Shown here one piece after another: positions 8,487-17,401 of a stretch of 64,000 bases of DNA; the stretch's first letter is position 1, and every line of letters starts with the position of its first letter. The translations under genes and the position numbers were made by a program. Source of the stretch: Verrucomicrobiales bacterium (GTDB lineage: Bacteria > Verrucomicrobiota > Verrucomicrobiia > Verrucomicrobiales > DEV007); assembly GCA_029213195.1 (NCBI GenBank), contig JARGNI010000003.1, forward strand, positions 160,216 through 224,215, given 5' to 3'. The notes beneath the pieces are model-generated. The model was given only the letters and a program-made list of their open reading frames with translations, ran no database searches and was not told where the DNA came from.

Positions 8487-10694
8487 ATGTCATCAGAAAC
8501 AAGCACTTACACTTCCGACCCAAATGAAATCGCTCAGATTTTGAGCGCTTCGCATGCCGATCCTTTTGGTTTCCTGGGGTTGCACGAGAATCCGGCGGGA
8601 GAGGGAATGGTGCTTCGGGTTTTCCGTCCAGAAACGCAGGGAGTACTGATGACGTCCGATCAGGGAGATGAGGTCGAACTGACGAAGATCGACCCGGCTG
8701 GATTCTACGAGGCGGTGCTGTCGGACAAGGAGGAACGCTTTGCCTATCGCCTCACCTTTCAGTTTTCGGAGAGCGCCTACGGACCCATCGAAGACCCCTA
8801 TTCGTTCGGTGCGATCATGGGCGAGCAGGATCTCCATTACTTTGGTGAAGGTACCCACCGTCATCTCTGGAAAACAATGGGGGCACACGTTCGCGAGTTC
8901 GGTGGCGTCGCCGGAGTCACCTTTGCGGTCTGGGCTCCCAACGCCCATCGGGTCAGCGTGGTTGGCGATTTCAACGTCTGGGATGGGAGAGTCCACCCGA
9001 TGCGGAACAACAATGGGGTCTGGGAAATTTTCCTGCCCGGAGTAGGAGCCAACGAACACTACAAGTTCGAGATCATTGGTTCCGAAGGGAACCTCTTCAA
9101 CAAGAGTGACCCCTTCGCCTTTTTCTCTCAACACGGGACCCAGACCGCGAGCATCACCTTTGATCTCAAGCAATATGAGTGGGACGACTCCGATTGGATG
9201 CAGAAACGGGCCGAGGCCGATCCCTATCACGGACCGCTCTCCGTCTACGAGGTCCATCTCGGATCGTGGAAACGACGCTTCGAAGAAGAGAATCGCTTTC
9301 TCACCTACAAGGAGCTTGCCGATGAGCTGGTCGACTATGTCAGCGACATGGGATACACCCATATCGAGCTGATGCCGGTCGCAGAGTTCCCCTTTGACGG
9401 CTCCTGGGGCTACCAGATCTGCGGCTACTTTGCTCCGACGAGCCGATTCGGAAACCCGGATGAGTTCCGCGAGTTCGTCGACCGCTGTCACCAGAGAGGC
9501 ATTGGCGTGCTCGTCGACTGGGTGCCGGCCCACTTCCCCAAAGACGCTCACGGACTTGCCAAGTTCGACGGCACCGCTCTCTACGAGCACGCCGACCCCC
9601 GCCAGGGAGAGCACGCCGACTGGGGAACCCTGATCTTCAACTTCGGGAGAAACGAGGTCCGAAATTTTCTCATCAGCAATGCGATGTATTGGCTGCAGGA
9701 GTTTCACATCGACGGACTGCGGGTCGATGCGGTGGCCTCCATGCTCTATCTCGACTACTCACGGGAAGATGGCGAATGGATCCCGAACCAGTTCGGGGGA
9801 CGCGAGAACATCGAAGCGATCGATTTCCTCAAGCAGATGAACCAGATCTGCTACGAGGAGAATCCGGGCATCATGACGATCGCGGAGGAATCGACCGCCT
9901 TTCCCGGAGTCTCTCGCCCGGTCGACACCGGCGGACTGGGATTTGGTTTCAAATGGAACATGGGTTGGATGAATGACTCGCTCACCTACATGAGCCATGA
10001 GCCCATTCATCGGAAGTATCATCATGGGATGGCGACTTTCTCGATGATCTACGCCTATCACGAGAACTACATGCTCGTTCTGAGCCATGACGAGGTCGTC
10101 CACGGCAAAGGGTCCATGGTCCAGAAAATGCCGGGTGACCGTTGGCAACAGATGGCGAACCTGCGGATGTTCTACGCCTGGATGTTTGCGCACCCCGGCA
10201 AGAAGCTGCTCTTCCAGGGACTCGATATCGGCCAGTCCGAAGAGTGGAATCACTCCCAGAGTGTGCCCTGGCACCTCCTCGACTACGGAGAGCACGAAGG
10301 GATCCAGAAGGTGGTGCGTGATCTCAACCACCTCTACGCGGCAGAGCCGGCCCTTCACGAACTCGATCACGAGCCGGGTGGGTTCGAATGGATCGATCAC
10401 AACGACGCGAAGCACAGCATCTTTTCCTTCATCCGACGGAGTCGTCACGGTGAGACCATCGTGGCCGTCGTCAATGCCACGCCTGTCTCTCGCGAAGGTT
10501 ATCGTCTCGGAGTTCCCGAACCGGGATTCTACGAAGAGATTTTGAATTCCGATTCGGAGCTGTATGGCGGATCCAACATGGGATCATCCGGGGGAATCCC
10601 GACGTCGGACCAGGAAGCCCACGGTCGCGGTCACTCCATCGGCATCAATCTCCCGCCGCTCGCGACGGTCTTGTTCAAGCTACGAGTGGTGTAG
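8487..10694 (+). CDS. glgB: 1,4-alpha-glucan branching enzyme
   Basis: GlgB forms alpha-1,6 branches in glycogen (GH13). At 735 residues it has the full length: an N-terminal module with HADPFGFLGLH, a CBM48 domain (FAVWAPNAHRVSVVGDFNVW), and the GH13 barrel with the region-II motif GLRVDAVASMLY. Catalytic residues are the nucleophile Asp414, the acid/base Glu467 in TIAEESTAFPG, and Asp535 in LSHDEVVHGK. The C-terminal beta domain follows. An in-frame GTG lies immediately upstream at 8484 (GTG ATG); either could be used, and a candidate -10 sits 6 nt before the GTG. No other glg gene is in the window. It is convergent with pyc. Confidence 0.95.
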   Translation: MSSETSTYTSDPNEIAQILSASHADPFGFLGLHENPAGEGMVLRVFRPETQGVLMTSDQGDEVELTKIDPAGFYEAVLSDKEERFAYRLTFQFSESAYGPIEDPYSFGAIMGEQDLHYFGEGTHRHLWKTMGAHVREFGGVAGVTFAVWAPNAHRVSVVGDFNVWDGRVHPMRNNNGVWEIFLPGVGANEHYKFEIIGSEGNLFNKSDPFAFFSQHGTQTASITFDLKQYEWDDSDWMQKRAEADPYHGPLSVYEVHLGSWKRRFEEENRFLTYKELADELVDYVSDMGYTHIELMPVAEFPFDGSWGYQICGYFAPTSRFGNPDEFREFVDRCHQRGIGVLVDWVPAHFPKDAHGLAKFDGTALYEHADPRQGEHADWGTLIFNFGRNEVRNFLISNAMYWLQEFHIDGLRVDAVASMLYLDYSREDGEWIPNQFGGRENIEAIDFLKQMNQICYEENPGIMTIAEESTAFPGVSRPVDTGGLGFGFKWNMGWMNDSLTYMSHEPIHRKYHHGMATFSMIYAYHENYMLVLSHDEVVHGKGSMVQKMPGDRWQQMANLRMFYAWMFAHPGKKLLFQGLDIGQSEEWNHSQSVPWHLLDYGEHEGIQKVVRDLNHLYAAEPALHELDHEPGGFEWIDHNDAKHSIFSFIRRSRHGETIVAVVNATPVSREGYRLGVPEPGFYEEILNSDSELYGGSNMGSSGGIPTSDQEAHGRGHSIGINLPPLATVLFKLRVV

Positions 10695-10749
10695 ACGGTC
10701 TGTTGAAAGTCTAAACGCCTCCGGAGGAGAGCCGATCTTGGAGTTTTTC

Positions 10750-10782
10750 TCCTCCCTCCAAGAACTCTTCCTCGAGGGAGGA
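10750..10782. terminator. Hairpin between convergent glgB and pyc
   Basis: TCCTCCCTC (10750-10758) pairs exactly with GAGGGAGGA (10774-10782) across a 15-nt loop, 56 bp after glgB and 18 bp beyond the pyc stop. No T-run follows on either side, so it is only a candidate bidirectional terminator. Confidence 0.35.
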
Positions 10783-10800
10783 TTGAAAAACACGGTGAGA

Positions 10801-13800
10801 TCAAGGCTCGATCACCGCGAGCAGATCGTCGGTTTCGACGGCAGCTCCTTTGGCGGCGTGGATCTCGGTCACGGTGCCGGCCGAACCTGCCGAGATCGTG
10901 GTGAGCATTTTCATCGCTTCCAGGGTGATGATGGCATCGCCTTCCTCAACCTTGGTTCCGACCTCGGCATTGATCTCGGTGACCATTCCCGGCATCGGTG
11001 CGACGGCCTGTAGCGGATCGTTCTGATCTCCCTTGGCGCGAGTCACGACATTCTTTGGTGCATGCGCGAGGTCGACGACTTGGGACTCGCGTGGCATTCC
11101 GTTGAGTTCGTAAAAGACATTGCGTCTCCCTTCTTCATCCGGCTCACTGATTCCGATCAGCTTGATGAAAAGAACTTTCCCCGGAGCGATCTCCACGGAG
11201 ATCTCCTCGCTGATACAAAGTCCATAGAAGAAGGCGGTCGTCGGAAGACCGGAAACGCGGTCATGGTCCTTCACGAACTGATCGAACTCCTCGAAGACCC
11301 CAGGATACATGAGGTGACTGTAGAGATCGTCATCGCTCGCTGAACGTCCCAGCTTACCAGAAAGTTCTTTCCGGGTCAGCTCGAGGTCGACCGGTTCGGC
11401 CAACTCTCCGGGACGCAAGGTCGTGGGAGCACGGTCACCAAGGACGGCTTTCTGCACATCGGTTGGCCAACCTCCGTCGGGCTGCCCGAGTCCACCCCAG
11501 AGCATGTCGATGACCGACTCGGGGAAGTCGACACTGCCCGGATCGAGCGAAGTGACCTCCGATGGCTTGATCCCTCGCGTGATAAGGAACATGCACATAT
11601 CCCCGACCACCTTGGAGCTCGGCGTGACCTTGATGATGTCTCCGAAAAGTTGGTTCACCTCCGCATAGGTGCGGGCGATCTCCGGCCAACGATGACCGAG
11701 CCCCATGGCATTGGCCTGCTCCTTCAGGTTGGTGAACTGACCTCCAGGCATCTCGTGGATGTAGACCTCGGCCGATCCGGAACGGGGGGACGTGTTGAAA
11801 GGCTCGTAGTATTCGAGCACTTCTTCCCAGTAGTCGGACATCTCATTCAGCGCATCCTCATCGAGACCAGGATCGCGACCCCGACATTCGAGAGCGGCAC
11901 AGACCGAGTTGAGGTTTGGCTGACTCGTCGATCCCGACATGGAAGCAATCGCGAGGTCCGCAATATCGACTCCAGCATCGGCCGCGGTGAGCACCGAAGC
12001 GGCGTTGAGCCCGGAGCTGTCGTGGGTGTGGAAATGTATGGGGAGCCCGATTTCTTCCCGGAGAGCCTTGACCAGTTTCGGCGCAGCAAAGGGACGGCAG
12101 AGACCCGCCATGTCCTTGATCGCGAGAATGTGGGCTCCCATCCGCTCGAGCTCTTTCGCCTTCTCGACGTAGTATTTCAGCGAATACTTGTCGCGCTTGG
12201 GGTCATCGATATCACCGGTGTAGCAGATCGCCGCCTCGCAGACAGCATAGGGTTCGTTGCGAACCGATTCCATCGCCACCTTCATATTGGGGAGGTAGTT
12301 GAGAGAGTCGAAAATCCGGAAGATATCCATCCCCGACTCGGCGGCATGATGGACAAATCCGGCGACGACGTTGTCGGGATAGTTGGAATATCCCACCGCG
12401 TTGGATCCGCGGAAAAGCATCTGGAAACAGATGTTGGGCACTTTTTCCCGAAGCTCGCGCAGACGTTCCCAAGGGCACTCCTTGAGAAAGCGCATCGCGG
12501 TGTCGAATGTCGCTCCGCCCCACATCTCGAGACTGAAGAGATTCGGCGTACGCTGGGCCACGGCGCGAGCCACATTGGTCATGTCGACGGTCCGCATCCG
12601 GGTCGCGATGAGCGACTGGTGAGCGTCCCGCATCGTCGTATCGGTAATGAGGAGAGGCTTCTGCTCGCGAATCCACTGCGCAAATCCTTCGGGCCCCAGC
12701 TCAAGCAACTTGTTTCGCGAACCTTTCGGGATATCTCCCCGGATGTCATACTGCGGAACTCGCGCCGGCTCCATGATGTGCCCCGGCTTGAAGCCCTTGG
12801 CGGTCGAGTTCCCGTTGACCGTGACTTCGCTGAGGTAGGCAAGCAACTTGGTCGCCCGATCGCGACGCGGCTGAAATTTGAAGAGATCCGGATTGGTATC
12901 GATGAGACGGGTTGTCGCCTGCCCCGTCTTGAAGGTATCGTCGAGAATCACGTTCTCGATGAAGGGGATGTTCGTCTTCACCCCACGAATTCGAAATTCC
13001 CGAAGAGCTCGATCCATCCGCTGGAGGGCGATATCAAAGCGAGGACCAAAAGCGGTCAGCTTGACGAGCATGGAGTCGTAAAAGGGGGTGATCACCGATC
13101 CGGCGTCCCCGGCTCCGGCATCGAGACGGATTCCCAATCCGGCAGCCGAGCGATAGTTCAGGATCTTGCCATAATCGGGAGAGAAATTGTTCGCTGGATC
13201 CTCGGTCGTGATCCGGGCCTGAACGGCGAATCCATTGCGAGGGATGTCTTCCTGTTCCGGGATGTCGATCTCGTGGCTGTGGAGATCGTGCCCCTTGGCG
13301 ACGAGAATCTGGGAGCGTACCAGGTCGATGCCCGTGATGATCTCGGTCACGGTGTGCTCGACCTGGATCCGGGGGTTCATCTCGATGAAGAACCACTCGT
13401 TGGTGTCCATATCGAGAAGGAACTCGACCGTTCCCGCGTTGTTGTAGTTCACCGCCTCGGCCACTTTCACCGCGGCATCGCAAAGTTCCTGCCTGACCGT
13501 CGGATCGAGATCCACCGACGGGGCGATCTCGATCACTTTCTGGTGACGTCGCTGGACGGAGCAATCGCGCTCGTGCAGGTGCACGATATTGCCATGTTTG
13601 TCCCCGAGGATCTGAACCTCGATGTGCTTGGCACGACCGACAAATCGCTCAAGGAAAACGGCAGGATTGCCGAAGGCATTTTCTGCCTCGGCCTGGGCCT
13701 GGTCGAGAAGGGTGTCGAGCTCTTCCTCTTTCTGAACGACCCGCATTCCACGTCCACCGCCTCCGAAGGCGGCCTTGATGATGAGGGGAAACCCAATCTC

Positions 13801-14280
13801 GCGTGCGACCTTCATCGCCTCATCGCGATCGGAAACCGGTTCTTCCGTTCCGGGAAGAGTCGCTACCTCCGCCTTCTTGGCGAGATGACGAGCCGAGACC
13901 TTGTCCCCCATCGCATCAAGCATCTCGGGATCGGGACCAATGAAGTTGAGACCCGCCTCGCGACAGGCTCGAGCAAAGTCCGCATTCTCGGAGAGAAATC
14001 CGTAACCTGGGTGGATCAGCGTGGCACCCTTTTCCTTGGCGAGTCGGACGATTCCCTCGATATCGAGATAGGCACCGACAGGCCCCTTCTCTTTCCGAAG
14101 CTGATAGGCCTCGTCGGCTTTGAAGCGATGGCGGGAAAACCGATCCTCGTCCGCGTAGATCGCCACAGTCCGAAGACCGAGCTCGGTGGCAGCACGGAAG
14201 ATCCGAATCGCGATCTCGCCGCGATTGACCACCATCAGTTTTTCGTTCGTCACAGGTTCCTTGATTTCGGCATCCGACAT
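10801..14280 (-). CDS. pyc: Pyruvate carboxylase, single-chain
   Basis: This biotin enzyme carboxylates pyruvate to oxaloacetate (anaplerosis). At 1159 residues it has all domains on one chain. Biotin carboxylase spans about 15-465 (VVNRGEIAIRIFRAA, ATP-grasp FGGGGRGMRVV, RDCSVQRRHQKVIEIAPS). The carboxyltransferase TIM barrel begins near 540 (DTTMRDAHQSLIATRMRT, then HFHTHDSSG). The biotinyl domain at about 1085-1159 has ITLEAMKM with biotinylated Lys1124. The start MSDAEIKEPVTNEKL is the only ATG close to the conserved MVVNRGEIA block. A -10-like sequence lies at 14290-14295. It is convergent with glgB; no biotin ligase gene is nearby. Confidence 0.95.
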   Translation of the reverse strand: MSDAEIKEPVTNEKLMVVNRGEIAIRIFRAATELGLRTVAIYADEDRFSRHRFKADEAYQLRKEKGPVGAYLDIEGIVRLAKEKGATLIHPGYGFLSENADFARACREAGLNFIGPDPEMLDAMGDKVSARHLAKKAEVATLPGTEEPVSDRDEAMKVAREIGFPLIIKAAFGGGGRGMRVVQKEEELDTLLDQAQAEAENAFGNPAVFLERFVGRAKHIEVQILGDKHGNIVHLHERDCSVQRRHQKVIEIAPSVDLDPTVRQELCDAAVKVAEAVNYNNAGTVEFLLDMDTNEWFFIEMNPRIQVEHTVTEIITGIDLVRSQILVAKGHDLHSHEIDIPEQEDIPRNGFAVQARITTEDPANNFSPDYGKILNYRSAAGLGIRLDAGAGDAGSVITPFYDSMLVKLTAFGPRFDIALQRMDRALREFRIRGVKTNIPFIENVILDDTFKTGQATTRLIDTNPDLFKFQPRRDRATKLLAYLSEVTVNGNSTAKGFKPGHIMEPARVPQYDIRGDIPKGSRNKLLELGPEGFAQWIREQKPLLITDTTMRDAHQSLIATRMRTVDMTNVARAVAQRTPNLFSLEMWGGATFDTAMRFLKECPWERLRELREKVPNICFQMLFRGSNAVGYSNYPDNVVAGFVHHAAESGMDIFRIFDSLNYLPNMKVAMESVRNEPYAVCEAAICYTGDIDDPKRDKYSLKYYVEKAKELERMGAHILAIKDMAGLCRPFAAPKLVKALREEIGLPIHFHTHDSSGLNAASVLTAADAGVDIADLAIASMSGSTSQPNLNSVCAALECRGRDPGLDEDALNEMSDYWEEVLEYYEPFNTSPRSGSAEVYIHEMPGGQFTNLKEQANAMGLGHRWPEIARTYAEVNQLFGDIIKVTPSSKVVGDMCMFLITRGIKPSEVTSLDPGSVDFPESVIDMLWGGLGQPDGGWPTDVQKAVLGDRAPTTLRPGELAEPVDLELTRKELSGKLGRSASDDDLYSHLMYPGVFEEFDQFVKDHDRVSGLPTTAFFYGLCISEEISVEIAPGKVLFIKLIGISEPDEEGRRNVFYELNGMPRESQVVDLAHAPKNVVTRAKGDQNDPLQAVAPMPGMVTEINAEVGTKVEEGDAIITLEAMKMLTTISAGSAGTVTEIHAAKGAAVETDDLLAVIEP

Positions 14281-14289
14281 AGCGGGCCA

Positions 14290-14295
14290 ACTATA
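14290..14295 (-). promoter_or_regulatory. Candidate -10 element for pyc
   Basis: Minus-strand TATAGT ends 9 nt before the pyc ATG, which would give a leader of only 2-3 nt. No good -35 is visible at 16-18 nt spacing, and the same bases contain a plus-strand TATAAT, so the call is weak. Confidence 0.25.
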
Positions 14296-14405
14296 ATCGG
14301 TGGAATTCGTGGTGAAAGGTCGATTTTCGCGAATTCACGTGCGCGAGCGACGCAATTGTATCGGATTCCGCCGACAAGAGGGATCCCGTTGTGCCTCAAG
14401 GAGAA

Positions 14406-14741
14406 TCAAATCTCGTAGGTCACCGCACTCTCCGCCTTGGCCCGGCGATTGAGCTTGTCGCAAACGAGATCACAGAGCTCGAAAACCATGGGCTCACCGA
14501 TGGCATAGAAAACCTGGTTTCCCTGCTGTTCCCGGGTCAGGAGCCCCGCTTCGTAGAGGGTTCGAAGCTGCTTGGAGACATTCGCCTGCGAAGTCGAAAG
14601 CGCTTCCACGATCTCGTTGACGGAGGATTTCCCTTTCCGGAGGTGCTGCAGGATGGCGAGCCGCGTGGGTTCAGCGAACACCTTGAAGAAAGCAGCCACT
14701 TTCTCCAAAGCTTGGGAATCGAGGGCAGTTTTGGCTGGCAT
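14406..14741 (-). CDS. ArsR-family winged-helix regulator next to YeeE/YedE transport genes
   Basis: A 111-residue ArsR/SmtB-type repressor. KVFAEPTRLAILQHL (about 20-34) and the recognition helix STSQANVSKQLRTLYEAGLL (about 49-68) are clear. It lacks the ELCVCDL metal site; its only cysteines are C90 and C94 (FELCDLVC) in the C-terminal helix. It is divergent from two DUF395 sulfur-transport genes, the layout of BigR/SqrR-type persulfide-responsive repressors, but the classical pair (one Cys in an N-terminal helix, one C-terminal) is not present. Sensing by C90/C94 is my inference. The promoters of both directions sit in the 75-bp gap with an AT-rich inverted repeat. Confidence 0.85.
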   Translation of the reverse strand: MPAKTALDSQALEKVAAFFKVFAEPTRLAILQHLRKGKSSVNEIVEALSTSQANVSKQLRTLYEAGLLTREQQGNQVFYAIGEPMVFELCDLVCDKLNRRAKAESAVTYEI

Positions 14742-14747
14742 CGATCC

Positions 14748-14775
14748 ATCATACCTCAGAATAGACGAGAAACAA
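14748..14775 (-). promoter_or_regulatory. Candidate promoter of the arsR-type gene
   Basis: Minus-strand TTGTTT (14775-14770) and TATGAT (14753-14748) are 16 nt apart. Only 6 nt separate TATGAT from the ATG at 14741, predicting a leaderless transcript. Confidence 0.55.
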
Positions 14776-14781
14776 ATTTAA

Positions 14782-14810
14782 TTGACTGTATAACTATATG
14801 GTAATATAGA
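14782..14810 (+). promoter_or_regulatory. Candidate promoter of the first yeeE gene
   Basis: TTGACT (14782-14787) and TATAGA (14805-14810) have the ideal 17-nt spacing and near-consensus sequence. The ATG at 14817 begins 6 nt after the -10, at the predicted transcription start, so the mRNA should be leaderless. Confidence 0.65.
14794..14809. promoter_or_regulatory. Inverted-repeat operator candidate overlapping the yeeE -10
   Basis: CTATAT (14794-14799) and ATATAG (14804-14809) form a perfect inverted repeat with a 4-nt centre that covers the -10 box. ArsR-type repressors commonly bind AT-rich inverted repeats in this position; the adjacent regulator is the obvious candidate. Confidence 0.5.
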
Positions 14811-14816
14811 TACCTA

Positions 14817-15362
14817 ATGAAAGAGCAAAACTCCCTCTCTCTCCGTCAGCCGATCTGGAATCCCTTCTTTGTGGGTGCCGGGATCGGAATCCTCAGCTGG
14901 CTTGTCTTTCTTGTCGTCGACAAGCCACTCGGCATGTCGACCGAAGTCTCCAAGCTGTCCGGATGGGTCACCGCCGTATTCACCGGAATGGACTCGGTCG
15001 AATCCAACCCCTACTGGGCATCGAAGACACCGGCTTTCGGCTACAGCACGATTTTTCTCCTCACCACTGCCGTAGGTGCTTTTCTCAGCTCCCGGCTCGG
15101 TGGAACCTTCCGCATCGAGAAAGTCCCCAGCGTCTGGAAAGAATTCTACGGGGGAAGTGTCGCAAAACGCATGATCGCCGCCTTCGCCGGAGGAGCCATC
15201 CTTCTCTACGGGGCGAGAATGGCAGGCGGCTGCACCAGCGGTCACGGCATCAGCGGGACCCTGCAACTCGCCGCCTCCGGTTGGGTCTTCTTCCTCGCCA
15301 TGTTTGCCTCCGGAATCGTGACGGCACGCCTTCTCTTCCGTTCTCCTCAGCAGAAATCCTGA
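14817..15362 (+). CDS. YeeE/YedE (DUF395) sulfur-compound transporter, first half
   Basis: A 181-residue membrane protein with about five hydrophobic segments and the DUF395/sulf_transp motif GARMAGGCTSGHGISGTLQ, whose cysteine corresponds to the conserved substrate-path Cys of TsuA-type thiosulfate importers. The next gene carries the complementary half with GYCPGTG. Full-length YeeE proteins hold both halves on one chain; split pairs are frequent. The transported compound (thiosulfate or another reduced sulfur species) is not determined by the sequence. The predicted mRNA is leaderless. The second half starts 34 bp downstream, surely in the same operon. Confidence 0.88.
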   Translation: MKEQNSLSLRQPIWNPFFVGAGIGILSWLVFLVVDKPLGMSTEVSKLSGWVTAVFTGMDSVESNPYWASKTPAFGYSTIFLLTTAVGAFLSSRLGGTFRIEKVPSVWKEFYGGSVAKRMIAAFAGGAILLYGARMAGGCTSGHGISGTLQLAASGWVFFLAMFASGIVTARLLFRSPQQKS

Positions 15363-15396
15363 ACCATCCCCTCTTCACCCTCCATTTGATTTCGAT

Positions 15397-15972
15397 ATGA
15401 ATACAATTCCTTTTTCTACCTCTTCGCCCACGGGATGGATTCTCGCGGCTGTCTTCGGACTGATCTTCGGCGTCCTTCTCCAGAAGGGCGGAGTCACCAA
15501 CTACAACGTCATCGTAAACCTCTTCCGTTTCCGTGACTGGACCGTTCTCCGAATCATGCTCACCGCGATCCTCGTCGGAGGAATCGGCGTCTTCGGCATG
15601 ATGCAGTTCGGCTGGCTCGAGGGATACCACATCAAGGATTTGAACTTGCCCGGGCTCCTCCTGGGTGGCTGCCTCTTCGGAATTGGAATGGTGCTCTACG
15701 GCTACTGTCCCGGGACCGGAGTGGCGGCTATCGCCACCGGCAGCGTTCATGCACTCGTCGGCTTTGGCGGCATGCTCTTCGGGGGCATTGCCTATGCCCT
15801 GAGCTACGGAGCTCTCAAGGAGTCTCTTTTTACCCACGGTGCGTTCGGAAAAGTTCGCCTCACGGAAACTCTTCCCCTTCCCGAATGGACACTCTGGATC
15901 GTTCTGGTTGGCATATCCCTCCTGGTCTTCCGCCTCCTCCGAGGACCGAAGCTGCAGGAAGAGGCCAGCTGA
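15397..15972 (+). CDS. YeeE/YedE (DUF395) sulfur-compound transporter, second half
   Basis: A 191-residue integral membrane protein beginning MNTIPFSTSSPTGWI. The segment LFGIGMVLYGYCPGTGVAAI carries the conserved Cys of the second DUF395 half, followed by VHALVGFGGMLFGGIAYALS. QKGGVTNYNVIVNLFRFRDW, near residue 30, is typical of the DUF6691/YeeE partner. It pairs with the preceding gene to make a complete transporter. No rhodanese, sulfurtransferase or sulfide:quinone reductase gene is next to the pair. Confidence 0.88.
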   Translation: MNTIPFSTSSPTGWILAAVFGLIFGVLLQKGGVTNYNVIVNLFRFRDWTVLRIMLTAILVGGIGVFGMMQFGWLEGYHIKDLNLPGLLLGGCLFGIGMVLYGYCPGTGVAAIATGSVHALVGFGGMLFGGIAYALSYGALKESLFTHGAFGKVRLTETLPLPEWTLWIVLVGISLLVFRLLRGPKLQEEAS

Positions 15973-15994
15973 TTCAATCCGGCAAAATCCTCCT

Positions 15995-17257
15995 TCACTC
16001 CCCGATCGCATAAAGGTGCGTCTGGGAGCGGAGGAGCAATTTTCCTCCGGCAACGGCAGGAGTGCCGTTGAATTCGGTGGTGTCGCTCTCGATCCGATTC
16101 TGGGCGACCAGCTCGAGCCGGTCTCGACTCGGTGCGAGAACAAAGGTTCCATTACCCCGACTTTGCGCATAGATCAATCCTCCAGCGAGAATCGGAGAGG
16201 CGTAGAAAGGCTTTCCACGGCCTCCGCCCTGCAGACCCGGAAGACGCTCGGCCCAGAGAGCCTCGGCCTCGCCCGGCTCGGCGGCAAAAGCGATACCGGA
16301 ATCCGAGATCCAGTAGAGAACGCCATTGTGCTCCACCGGAGCGGTCATGTAGGTGGCCGGTTTCTGCGTATCATAGAGCAACTGGTCTGTCGCGTCCCCG
16401 GTCACCCCGATGGGAATCGCGACCCGCGCCGTTCTCGGGAATCCACCGGAAATGGTCAGGACTTCGTCGCTGACCGCCGTGGTATTCGAGTTGTTCCCCG
16501 GGAGATTGTATCGCGCCGTCCAGCGCACTTCTCCGTTGCTGGGGTCCAGCCCCATCCATTCGGCTGCTCCCGCAAAAACGAGATCGGTCCGATTCTCGTC
16601 GACTTCGACCACGACCGGAGTCCCGTAAGTCTGCTCGAGACTCGGGCGTTTCTGCTCCCAGACGATCGCCCCGCTCGACTTGTCGAGAGCGAGGATCGCC
16701 CGACGCTCATCTCCTGCTGGAATGATCAGAAGATCCTCGTAGAGAATCGGACTCGAGGCCGAACCCCAGCGCTTCTGCGAGGATTGTCCACCGGTCTCGA
16801 CCGCCCACAGCTTCTCTCCATCGAGGTCGAAAGCCACGACGCCCGCCTTTCCGAAAAAGCAGTAGAGGTTCTCCCCATCGGAAACCGGCGTGTTGCTCGC
16901 CCAACCGTGCTCCAGGATGTAGCCCCGGGCTTCGTCTTCGGGAAATCCCACCGGAACGGTCTGCTGCCAGACGACCTCCCCGGTCGCAAGCGCGATCCGA
17001 AACAGGTGCCTTTCAACCTCATTTGCCTGCCCGGTGTAGGAAGTGCAGAACACGGCATCTCCGATCACGATGGGAGACGAACTTCCCCGCCCCGGCAGTT
17101 CCGTCTTCCAGACGACACCGTCCTCGGCGCTCCATTCTCGAGCCACGGATTCCTCGCTGACCCCTTGGGCGTTGTCCCCCCGGAACTGGTTCCAGTCGGC
17201 ATGAAGCGAGGCGGTGGCAGAAATGAGGATTCCAGAGAAAAGAAGAAAAAAGCGCAT
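15995..17257 (-). CDS. Secreted PQQ-type beta-propeller repeat protein
   Basis: About 420 residues. The start MRFFLLFSGILISATASLHA is a Sec signal; a further ATG 6 codons upstream (MCCCNR) is less likely. The mature N-terminus DWNQFRGDNAQGVS is the family signature. Blades are marked by RIALATGEVVWQQ, FDLDGEKLWAVE, LDKSSGAIVWEQK and LDPSNGEVRWTARY. It is a paralogue of the protein at 5060-6268. Extracytoplasmic; enzymatic activity is not established for this group. It is tail-to-tail with the yeeE pair. Confidence 0.85.
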   Translation of the reverse strand: MRFFLLFSGILISATASLHADWNQFRGDNAQGVSEESVAREWSAEDGVVWKTELPGRGSSSPIVIGDAVFCTSYTGQANEVERHLFRIALATGEVVWQQTVPVGFPEDEARGYILEHGWASNTPVSDGENLYCFFGKAGVVAFDLDGEKLWAVETGGQSSQKRWGSASSPILYEDLLIIPAGDERRAILALDKSSGAIVWEQKRPSLEQTYGTPVVVEVDENRTDLVFAGAAEWMGLDPSNGEVRWTARYNLPGNNSNTTAVSDEVLTISGGFPRTARVAIPIGVTGDATDQLLYDTQKPATYMTAPVEHNGVLYWISDSGIAFAAEPGEAEALWAERLPGLQGGGRGKPFYASPILAGGLIYAQSRGNGTFVLAPSRDRLELVAQNRIESDTTEFNGTPAVAGGKLLLRSQTHLYAIGE

Positions 17258-17401
17258 GCGGTTACAACAACACAAAGAGGAAAAAGTTGCGACAAAGGAT
17301 CGTGTTTTGTGCCTCAGAAACCCTAACTTTCCGCGCCGGGAAGGGTCGGAGATCCGACTTGAAAACGAATCCTGCTCATGAGAGCGTACCTCGCATTCTC
17401 G

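Noticed and set aside
11650..14418. A 922-codon plus-strand open frame opposite pyruvate carboxylase
   Set aside because: It is the mirror of a high-GC coding frame. The minus strand has unmistakable pyc motifs over the same bases, and the plus translation is Arg/His/Gly-rich with no recognisable domain.
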